DNA from: Bacteroidales bacterium
Lineage (GTDB): Bacteria > Bacteroidota > Bacteroidia > Bacteroidales > UBA1556
Direction: 5' to 3'
Assembly: GCA_023145955.1 (NCBI GenBank)
Contig: JAGLDA010000165.1
Span: 1-5,889 of the forward strand
Length of the DNA stretch: 5,889 nt
The position numbers and the translations under genes are program-made. The notes under the pieces were generated by a model. It did not search any database. It was not told the origin of the DNA and saw nothing but the letters and a program-made list of their open reading frames with translations. Each line of letters opens with the position of its first letter. Within the stretch, counting starts at the first letter, position 1. Below are positions 1 through 5,837 of this stretch, one piece after another.

Positions 1-2865
1 AGTACCCGAAGTATTATTATTTGCACTGGTAGAATTGTCAGAATTAGATTTAGTAATATTAGAGGCATAATTAATATTCTCATTTTTAATTTCATTTATA
101 GCAATAATATTCTCATTATTTTTTTCTTGAATTTCATTACCCTCAGCTATCATATCCATTGCAATACTAGTTTCCTGAGAACTTTGCTTTGCCTCATCAA
201 TAAGTTTTTTTGCTTGACCAAGTTTTTCTTGTGGCTCAACATCCGAGTTAGAAATAGAAGTAAGAATGCTATTTGCTTCATCTACCTTAATTTCACTTTG
301 ATGTTGATTCTCTATGGCAACAGCTTTTAGCTTATTTAGTTTAATCTCATTTTCTATAATAGCATTTTCAACTTGCTTTTTCTCTGCTTCAATAAATTCA
401 TTATTCTTGGCAATTATTTCATTACCTTCTAATTTCAAAATACTATCACTCAGCAATATATCATTAGGAATAATGCCAACCTTTTTATATTCTGTATCAC
501 CATTTGCGTTATTTCCAGAAACAACTATTGATTTATCGCCATTCTGCGCAATTTCGCCTCTACGTATTAGTAATGCTTTGTTTTTATCATAATCACTACC
601 CTTATCAGCATTAGAAACAAGTAAAGTAGAATCTATTCCAATATCATTATTTGCAATATCATTTTCATATAAAGTATCAATATCCTCAGTATCATTTTTA
701 TCGATGCTACTTAATTGAAGGTTTTCTAAACTATCAATTGACGAGCTCTCTGTATCAGCAACCAAATTCACCGTATCAGAAATAGTTTCATCTACATTAG
801 CAATACTGCTCTCCGCTTCAAAACCATATATTTTACCCAGTCGTTGCTTTTCTGTAGCTATAGTTTCATCCACTATTGCTAGCTCATCCTCTGTTAATGT
901 AGTTTCATCTATAAAACTGCTGGATTCAGTATAAGTTTTTATTGTTTCCTTGGCACTAGCAATAAGTTTCTCATCATTATTAGCATCTTGTTCAAGTTGC
1001 TCATATTCCTTAATAAGTTCTTTATTTTTTCTTTCTTTTCCTGCTATTTCATTCTTAGTAAGTGCCATTAGCTCAAGATACTCCTGTCGTTCCTCCACAT
1101 CTTGGATATTGTCAAATTCATTTTTATATAGCAACATCTCTTCTCTTAAGTCTTTGACCTCTATATCTAAGAGCTTTCCTTTTAATCTTAAATCATTAGA
1201 TCTATTTCTCTTTGTTACAATATTGGCTTGTAATAAATCGGTAACTTCTAAAGTAAAATCATCATCAATAGTATTCTTTTCGCTAAGTGTATTAATTTCA
1301 GTATATGCTAAAACAGCAGAATCATAATTTTGCTGATTGGTATATTTATAAATATTCTCCGTTTCCTCTAGTATATCTTGAGCATCTTTCTCTAATTCAG
1401 TAATATGACTATCTATTTTTTTAACTATCGCTGTAGATATTTCTATAACTTTTTTTTGCTCTTCAGCTTCTTTTAAAGATTGTTCGTCTCCTTTAGCAAT
1501 AAGTTTATAAACTAGCTCCGTTTTTTCAGCAATAATTTTCCCATAAACATATCTTTTCTTCTGATACTTAAGAGCTTTGTAATTTATTGCCTTATACGAA
1601 TCGTAGCTACTAGCAATAGCATTATTCAATTCATTAATCTTTGATAAATCAATGTTCACATTGAATTTAGGCTCTACAGGTTTCTCTTCATCTTCAATGT
1701 TATCAATACTTGTACGATAACTAGCAAGATCAATATTAGTTTTAAGCTCAGCTATATCTTTAAGCAATCTCACCAGGTCAGTAGCATCACTACCATCACG
1801 AAAAGCCATGGATAAATCCTGCTCTTTGGATTTATAATCAAGGCCAATATGATATACAACTATTTCGCCATCTAAACTTTGTCTATTAGAAGAAAAATAT
1901 GCTAATGCACCACTAGTATCAGGTACATAAAAAATATCATTGAATGGAGTATTTGTAGGGAAATTTAAATTTTCGCAATCATCCCAATTTAGTTTTTTAT
2001 TATTAAATGTTGTTTTAAAAACATCATATCCTCCCATACTATTATGTCCTTTAGAACTAAAGTATAAACTCATACCATCCTCAGTTATATATGGATAGGC
2101 ATCATCATATGGAGTGTTTATTATATCACCTAAGCTTTCAGGAATACTCCATTCTCTACTATCCACTAATGATGATTTATATATATCCAAGCCAGTTTCA
2201 CCTTTTTTGCCATAGCTAGCAAAGTATATCACATTATCCTCTGGAAGATATACACCAAAGCGTGGTGCGTTGTTTTTATTATCATATTTTGTTTTTAGTA
2301 CTGATGGCACAGATATCACACGACCAAAAGACTCTTTAAAATTATAGCTTTTGTAAAAAGTTTCATCTCTAACTAATTGTTTATCGACCACATACAATAG
2401 TTTTACGTGAGACAATAATAGGATACCATTTTTGCATTCAACAATACGTTTCTCAATATCAAAGCTTCTTACTTTACGCTTATTTGCAAATTTCTGATAA
2501 TTGGTATATGCTTCCTGTGCATCAGAAAACCTATAATTATTATGATATGCTCTACCTAGATAATAATAGACTCTATTGTCTTCAATCTCAAGATCTATGG
2601 CATCAACAAAATATTTTATAGGACGAGTTTTATTCTCTGATTCACTAAACATCATACAAACTCCCAAGCGAAAGTTATAATCAGCATTATCAGAATTATT
2701 ACTTCTAAGTGTCTGATAATAAGGGTATGCAGCAACAAAGTCATTGTTTTCAAATAACTTATCAGCTTGTTTAATATAATCGTCAAGATTGTCATGATCT
2801 TGAGCAATTAAGTCATTAAACTGAAGAAAAAATGCTATTAATATGTATATTAATTTTTTTCTCAA
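1..2865 (-). CDS. Long TPR / PD40 (WD40-like propeller) / coiled-coil exported envelope protein, C-terminus cut by window edge
   Basis: The frame is open without a stop from a TTG at 2863-2865 to the window edge, giving 955 codons of a 3'-incomplete gene. An in-frame TAA lies four codons upstream and no ATG lies between, so TTG is the best start. It gives a textbook signal peptide (MRKKLIYILIAFF..., likely cut after IAQ near residue 23). Residues about 28-150 look like TPR helices (ADKLFENNDFVAAYPYYQTL; YYYLGRAYHNNYRFSDAQEA). Residues about 195-340 hold three PD40 strands: YFASYGKKGETGLDIY at 214, YFSSKGHNSMGGYD at 268 and YFSSNR at 323. The remaining 600 or more residues are Glu/Lys/Asn/Ile-rich, probably coiled coil, with a Ser/Asp-rich, low-complexity stretch around 645-770 containing repeated DET motifs. 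TPR plus PD40 at the N-terminus resembles PorE-type and other OmpA-linked Bacteroidota envelope proteins, but PorE has its peptidoglycan-binding domain soon after the propeller. Any OmpA or SPOR domain here would lie outside the window. The function is inferred only as envelope scaffold or secretion/motility-associated. Confidence 0.85.
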   Translation of the reverse strand, partial: MRKKLIYILIAFFLQFNDLIAQDHDNLDDYIKQADKLFENNDFVAAYPYYQTLRSNNSDNADYNFRLGVCMMFSESENKTRPIKYFVDAIDLEIEDNRVYYYLGRAYHNNYRFSDAQEAYTNYQKFANKRKVRSFDIEKRIVECKNGILLLSHVKLLYVVDKQLVRDETFYKSYNFKESFGRVISVPSVLKTKYDNKNNAPRFGVYLPEDNVIYFASYGKKGETGLDIYKSSLVDSREWSIPESLGDIINTPYDDAYPYITEDGMSLYFSSKGHNSMGGYDVFKTTFNNKKLNWDDCENLNFPTNTPFNDIFYVPDTSGALAYFSSNRQSLDGEIVVYHIGLDYKSKEQDLSMAFRDGSDATDLVRLLKDIAELKTNIDLASYRTSIDNIEDEEKPVEPKFNVNIDLSKINELNNAIASSYDSYKAINYKALKYQKKRYVYGKIIAEKTELVYKLIAKGDEQSLKEAEEQKKVIEISTAIVKKIDSHITELEKDAQDILEETENIYKYTNQQNYDSAVLAYTEINTLSEKNTIDDDFTLEVTDLLQANIVTKRNRSNDLRLKGKLLDIEVKDLREEMLLYKNEFDNIQDVEERQEYLELMALTKNEIAGKERKNKELIKEYEQLEQDANNDEKLIASAKETIKTYTESSSFIDETTLTEDELAIVDETIATEKQRLGKIYGFEAESSIANVDETISDTVNLVADTESSSIDSLENLQLSSIDKNDTEDIDTLYENDIANNDIGIDSTLLVSNADKGSDYDKNKALLIRRGEIAQNGDKSIVVSGNNANGDTEYKKVGIIPNDILLSDSILKLEGNEIIAKNNEFIEAEKKQVENAIIENEIKLNKLKAVAIENQHQSEIKVDEANSILTSISNSDVEPQEKLGQAKKLIDEAKQSSQETSIAMDMIAEGNEIQEKNNENIIAINEIKNENINYASNITKSNSDNSTSANNNTSGT

Positions 2866-2911
2866 AAAGTAGTATTAAGTTAATTTCTGTATTATAAGTG
2901 TATATTACACT

Positions 2912-2944
2912 AAAAACTATGAATTTTATACTGATATTTAGCAA
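2912..2944 (-). promoter_or_regulatory. Possible Bacteroidota-type promoter of the PD40 protein gene
   Basis: On the minus strand a TTG (2942-2944) is followed after 22 bases by TAGTTTTT (2912-2919). This matches the Bacteroidota -7 consensus TAnnTTTG except at its last base. It lies between the fabI terminator and the TTG start, about 47 bases from the start codon. A promoter is expected here because the terminator should isolate this gene, but the match is imperfect and the exact site is a guess. Confidence 0.3.
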
Positions 2945-2953
2945 TTTAGTTAC

Positions 2954-2994
2954 AAAAAAAAGCACTAATTATAATTAAATATAAATTAGTGCTT
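2954..2994 (-). terminator. Rho-independent terminator downstream of fabI
   Basis: An 11-bp perfect stem (2960-2970 with 2984-2994, core AGCACTAATT / AATTAGTGCT) encloses a 13-base loop. On the minus strand it is followed directly by a run of T (the A run at 2954-2960). It begins about 100 bases beyond the fabI stop codon and reads in the fabI direction. On the plus strand the following bases (CTTTAT) make only a weak T-tract, so the element works mainly on the minus strand. Confidence 0.8.
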
Positions 2995-3094
2995 CTTTAT
3001 TTAAATATTTGCTATAAATTACTTCTTTACATACTCAATACTAATGAATTAGTATAATTATTGAAAATAGCAATAAATAATTACAGTGGATATC

Positions 3095-3952
3095 TTAATC
3101 TTCAAAATCAAATTCGCCATCAGCAACAGCTTGTTCTATGCTTTTATTATACATTTTCATTGCTTTCCAACTCATACCCATGCTAGAAAATCCACCATCA
3201 TGAAACAAATTCTGCATAGTTACTTTCCTAGTAAGATCGGAGAACATAACAATGGTATAATCGGCACATTCATCAGCAGAAGCGTTTCCTAAAGGAGACA
3301 TTCTTTCTGTAAAGTCTATTAACGAACTCATACCTTTTATTCCTTTACCAGCAGTTGTCATAGTAGGAGATTGCGAAATAGTATTCACTCTTATTTTTTT
3401 ATCTCTACCATATATATAGCCAAAACTACGTGCAATAGATTCCAACATTGCCTTAGCATCTGCCATATCATTATAACCAAAAAGCGTTCGCTGTGCCGCC
3501 ACATACGATAAGGCTATTACTGAACCATATTTGTTCATAGCATCAAGTTTACGTGATACTTGTAGCATTTTATGGAAGGATATAGCCGATATATCGATAG
3601 TTTTATGGTAAAAATCATAATTTAGGTCATCATATTTCTTTCCCTTACGCACATTTAACGACATACCTATAGAATGTAGCACAAAATCAATCTTTCCTCC
3701 TAGAATTTCTACTGATTTAGAAATTACCATCTCTAGATCTTCGGCACTTGTTGCATCAGCAGCAATAACTTCAGAACCTGTTTTCTCAGCCAATTTACTA
3801 ATTTCGCCAAAGCGTAATGCAAGTGGTGTATTCGATAATGTGAAAATTGCTCCTTCTTCATGAGCTCTCTCAGCAGTTTTCCATGCTATAGAATCCTCAT
3901 CCAATGCACCAAAAATAATCCCTCTTTTTCCTTTTAATAGATTGTAAGCCAT
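3095..3952 (-). CDS. fabI: Enoyl-[acyl-carrier-protein] reductase (NADH), FabI
   Basis: This 285-residue cytoplasmic enzyme of type II fatty acid synthesis reduces trans-2-enoyl-ACP to acyl-ACP with NAD(P)H, the last step of each elongation cycle. It is a short-chain dehydrogenase/reductase fold protein. The dinucleotide-binding segment is IIFGALDEDSIAW at residues 12-24, and the HSIG strand lies at 93-96. The catalytic FabI signature Tyr-x6-Lys is present as Y160 and K167, with the second conserved tyrosine Y150 ten residues before Y160, the same spacing as E. coli Y146/Y156/K163. NTISQSPTMTT (190-200) forms the substrate-side loop and HDGGF (251-255) closes the fold. The C-terminal tail (SSMGMSWKAMKMYNKS onward) is longer than in E. 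coli and typical of Bacteroidales FabI. The start ATG at 3950-3952 gives MAYNLLKGKRG, the normal family N-terminus. The gene lies 117 bases after the MORN lipoprotein gene, with an inverted repeat between them. Confidence 0.97.
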   Translation of the reverse strand: MAYNLLKGKRGIIFGALDEDSIAWKTAERAHEEGAIFTLSNTPLALRFGEISKLAEKTGSEVIAADATSAEDLEMVISKSVEILGGKIDFVLHSIGMSLNVRKGKKYDDLNYDFYHKTIDISAISFHKMLQVSRKLDAMNKYGSVIALSYVAAQRTLFGYNDMADAKAMLESIARSFGYIYGRDKKIRVNTISQSPTMTTAGKGIKGMSSLIDFTERMSPLGNASADECADYTIVMFSDLTRKVTMQNLFHDGGFSSMGMSWKAMKMYNKSIEQAVADGEFDFED

Positions 3953-4032
3953 AATAAATTGTTCATATATTAATATAATCTGACAATAAGCTTGACAGAA
4001 TTTACAGAAATAAACATTTCTGATTTATTGAT

Positions 4033-4068
4033 AATATGCTATAATAATTTTCAAAATTATAGCATATT
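4033..4068 (-). terminator. 13-bp perfect inverted repeat after the MORN lipoprotein gene
   Basis: AATATGCTATAAT (4033-4045) and ATTATAGCATATT (4056-4068) are perfect inverse complements around a 10-base loop. The hairpin begins one base after the stop codon of the MORN gene on the minus strand. It has no clear T-tract, so it may be a weak terminator, an mRNA 3'-end stabiliser that partly separates the lipoprotein genes from fabI, or an operator for fabI. The structure is plain in the sequence; the role is inferred. Confidence 0.5.
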
Positions 4069-4069
4069 A

Positions 4070-4567
4070 CTATTTTATGCTATCTTTTCTTGAGTAATCA
4101 ATAGTCTTTACAAGTTCAGCCTCTTTGTTATAAAACAACCAGTCTCCTACTCTTTTTCCATCATTCATATTTCCCTCATAAAACTTCACTCCGTTATCAT
4201 ACCATACTGTATAAATACCACTTGTTTTGCCAATCTTAAAAATTCCTTGGGCTATTAACGCTCCTTGTTCATTATACCCTTTCCATATTCCATGGCGTAA
4301 AGTATCATACATAGGGCCTTCGAGCCATAAGTTGCCATTACGATAATATTGCCATTCGTAATGCATTTCCTCATCATTCGGCTTAAATCCCCATACTAGT
4401 TGTATAGAGCCATCTTCATACTTGGCTTTTACAACGGTATCGCTCCAAATACTTATGGCTGAATTATCATTTGCTTCTATTTCATCATCGGTATTTGACG
4501 TAGAACACGAAAATAAAACTAATACAGCGACTATAATAAAAATAATATATCTAAAAAAAATCTTCAT
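4070..4567 (-). CDS. Small MORN/YwqK-type repeat lipoprotein
   Basis: The protein has about 165 residues from the chosen start. An ATG four codons upstream (4577-4579, MLYIMKIFF...) is possible, but starting at MKIFFRYIIF gives a standard lipoprotein signal peptide: a positive N-terminus, a hydrophobic core and the lipobox LFSC with the lipidated Cys at residue 21. After an acidic, Asp/Glu/Asn-rich linker, the second half has three to four repeats of the form Y-x-N-G-x-x-x-x-x-G-x(6-9)-G-x-W: YYRNGNLWLEG, YNEQGALIAQG and WYDNGVKFYEG, with GIW and GDW closers. This is the antiparallel beta-repeat pattern of the MORN-like/YwqK family, common in Bacteroidota and usually of unknown function. The gene lies 51 bases after the OmpH-like gene on the same strand and is probably co-transcribed with it, which suggests an envelope role. 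No specific partner or activity can be read from the sequence. Confidence 0.85.
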   Translation of the reverse strand: MKIFFRYIIFIIVAVLVLFSCSTSNTDDEIEANDNSAISIWSDTVVKAKYEDGSIQLVWGFKPNDEEMHYEWQYYRNGNLWLEGPMYDTLRHGIWKGYNEQGALIAQGIFKIGKTSGIYTVWYDNGVKFYEGNMNDGKRVGDWLFYNKEAELVKTIDYSRKDSIK

Positions 4568-4618
4568 TATGTATAACATTTGTAAATATGCAATTGATAT
4601 TTTAAAAGGTATTAGATT

Positions 4619-5275
4619 TTAATGTCTTTTGTCAAAATCATACTTTGCATTTAATCTAGAAACAACATCATTAGTTATATCCAAACGTTTATCAGCAGAT
4701 AATAAGCCACTCATAGAGCCATAATTAAGAATTAAAGTATAATTTTTCTCTATTCTATAATTATTCAAAAAAGATATGATTGTATCTGTAACTTCAGTAC
4801 TAATAGTCTGACGTTGCATATTACTTTGCTGTCCTAAACTTTGCTCCATTTGCATTAATTCTTGTTGCTCTTGTTGCAAGCTAGCTTCAGTATCTTGTTG
4901 CTGCTTAAGTGTTAACATTCCTGCCTTTGCTTGCTCAATATACTTATCGTAATCCTCTTTAAGTTTTCTTGCTTTATACTCATATTTCTTCTGAATCTTT
5001 GTTTCGTATGCTTGAATCTTTTTACTAGCATCTTTATAAAACTCATATTGGCTCATTAAACTATCAGTATTAACATAAGCAATAGAAATATTAATTGGCA
5101 ATTGTTCGGCATTTATTATTGCAGCCTCTTGAATTGCTTCATTTTCATCCTCAATACTTTTTTCAGTTTTTATATCATCTGTTTTCTTCTTCACCTCCGT
5201 AGGTTGATTACAAGACTGAAATACAAATACTGATGTAATTAACAATACTACTGCTACTCGTTTTGATAAATTCAT
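4619..5275 (-). CDS. OmpH/Skp-family periplasmic chaperone-like lipoprotein
   Basis: The protein has 218 residues. The N-terminus MNLSKRVAVVLLITSVFVFQSC is a lipoprotein signal peptide with lipobox FQSC (lipidated Cys22). A charged linker to about residue 60 leads to the OmpH entry strand ISIAYVNTDSLMSQYEFY (63-80). Next come the long coiled-coil arms (about 81-165: Lys/Glu-rich outgoing, a turn near KAGM at 117-120, Gln-rich returning) and the C-terminal strands and helix YTLILNYGSMSGLLSADKRL (179-198), DITNDVVSRLN. This is the full domain order of the Skp/OmpH family, whose classic members hold unfolded outer-membrane proteins in the periplasm. Skp itself is a soluble, lipid-free trimer, so the lipobox marks this as the membrane-tethered kind often seen in Bacteroidota, and its client set may differ. 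The start ATG at 5273-5275 is required for the signal peptide. A Bacteroidota -7 box lies about 57 bases upstream, and the MORN lipoprotein gene follows. Confidence 0.92.
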   Translation of the reverse strand: MNLSKRVAVVLLITSVFVFQSCNQPTEVKKKTDDIKTEKSIEDENEAIQEAAIINAEQLPINISIAYVNTDSLMSQYEFYKDASKKIQAYETKIQKKYEYKARKLKEDYDKYIEQAKAGMLTLKQQQDTEASLQQEQQELMQMEQSLGQQSNMQRQTISTEVTDTIISFLNNYRIEKNYTLILNYGSMSGLLSADKRLDITNDVVSRLNAKYDFDKRH

Positions 5276-5331
5276 AATTGGTTATTTATTTGTTTTCTAT
5301 TGTTTAAAAATGCAATTAATAATTGAAGTGG

Positions 5332-5358
5332 CAAATATATGAAAGAAATACAAAACAA
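5332..5358 (-). promoter_or_regulatory. Bacteroidota-type promoter of the OmpH / MORN lipoprotein operon
   Basis: The minus strand carries TATATTTG (5332-5339), an exact match to the Bacteroidota -7 consensus TAnnTTTG, about 57 bases before the ompH-like start codon. A TTG (5356-5358) lies 16 bases upstream and may be the -33 element. The spacing is a few bases short of the usual, so the -33 assignment is less sure than the -7 box. No Shine-Dalgarno sequence precedes the ATG, as usual in this phylum. Confidence 0.55.
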
Positions 5359-5476
5359 TAACGCGAAAAAAAATCTAAACAACGCATGTTTTCTATGATT
5401 CCAAATTAGTATAAATTGCTATTTTAATTACCTCCCATTTAGAGCAATATTATGCAATAAAATTTAATAAGTAAAC

Positions 5477-5501
5477 AAAAGTTCTCATATATAGAACTTT
5501 T
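5477..5501. repeat. 9-bp perfect inverted repeat upstream of the HigBA locus (possible operator or terminator)
   Basis: AAAAGTTCT (5477-5485) and AGAACTTTT (5493-5501) are perfect inverse complements around a 7-base A/T-rich spacer, about 30 bases before the higB start. HigA antitoxins repress their own operon by binding palindromes in this position, so an operator is plausible. The terminal A and T runs would also let it act as a bidirectional terminator, although no gene in the window clearly ends here. The stretch 5401-5530 otherwise shows no gene. Confidence 0.4.
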
Positions 5502-5530
5502 ATTGTATCTGTGAATAAGAATTAAAAAGT

Positions 5531-5826
5531 ATGAAACGAATAATTGCAAAGAAAACGCTACGTGAATATTGGGAGAAACATTTCGAATGTGAATAATATT
5601 TGAAAACCAGGTATGAAACAGCTAAATCTTCAAATTGGAGAAATCCAAATGATATTAAACAAGCGTATGCTAATGCAAGTATTTCGAAGAATAATTGAGT
5701 TGTTTTTATTATTAAGGAAGCTCTTTGGGGCTGATTGTTATATTTAATTATGAAAGACAATGGGCTTTTATAAGAATCATCGGGACACATACTGAATATG
5801 ATAAAAATAATGCAGAAAAAGTTTAA
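5531..5826 (+). pseudogene. higB: Broken HigB-family toxin (type II toxin-antitoxin mRNA interferase remnant)
   Basis: The plus strand encodes MKRIIAKKTLREYWEKH from the ATG at 5531, then NWRNPNDIKQAYANASI, VVFIIK and, in a shifted frame, RQWAFIRIIGTHTEYDK ending at the TAA at 5824. In order and spacing these match the roughly 95-100-residue HigB toxin family, RelE-like ribonucleases that cut mRNA on the ribosome. Three lesions break it: TAA at 5594-5596 where the family usually has Gln (CAA), TGA at 5696-5698 where it has Arg (CGA), and loss of one base near 5716. Restoring a G there turns AAGGAAGC into AAGGGAAGC and rejoins the frames as KGSSLGLIV. No full-length toxin can be made. The higA start follows after 11 bases, the normal toxin-first order of higBA. 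Family recognition is from memory of conserved motifs, not from a search. An open frame on the opposite strand here is a chance shadow. Confidence 0.85.
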
Positions 5827-5837
5827 AATATTGAATT

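Noticed and set aside
127..1327. Several plus-strand open frames (127-330, 314-592, 950-1327)
   Set aside because: They lie opposite the long minus-strand frame and encode Ser/Phe/Leu-rich sequence typical of the antisense of a Glu/Lys-rich coiled coil. They are shadows.
2897..2911. GTGTA-TAT-TACAC mini-palindrome upstream of the PD40 gene
   Set aside because: Five-base arms in AT-rich DNA are expected by chance.
3086..3292. Plus-strand open frame overlapping the end of fabI
   Set aside because: It is opposite conserved FabI sequence and has no family resemblance.
3991..4010. TTGACA on the plus strand resembling a -35 box, and a repeated ACAGAA word in the fabI leader
   Set aside because: No -10 element lies at a suitable distance, there is no plus-strand gene to serve, and Bacteroidota promoters do not use this element. 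The short repeat is within chance.
4422..4622. Plus-strand open frame opposite the MORN lipoprotein signal peptide
   Set aside because: It is antisense to a real signal peptide and lipobox, with no independent support.
5500..5790. Minus-strand open frame of 96 codons
   Set aside because: It is antisense to the HigB remnant, which explains the sequence far better. The protein has no recognisable features.
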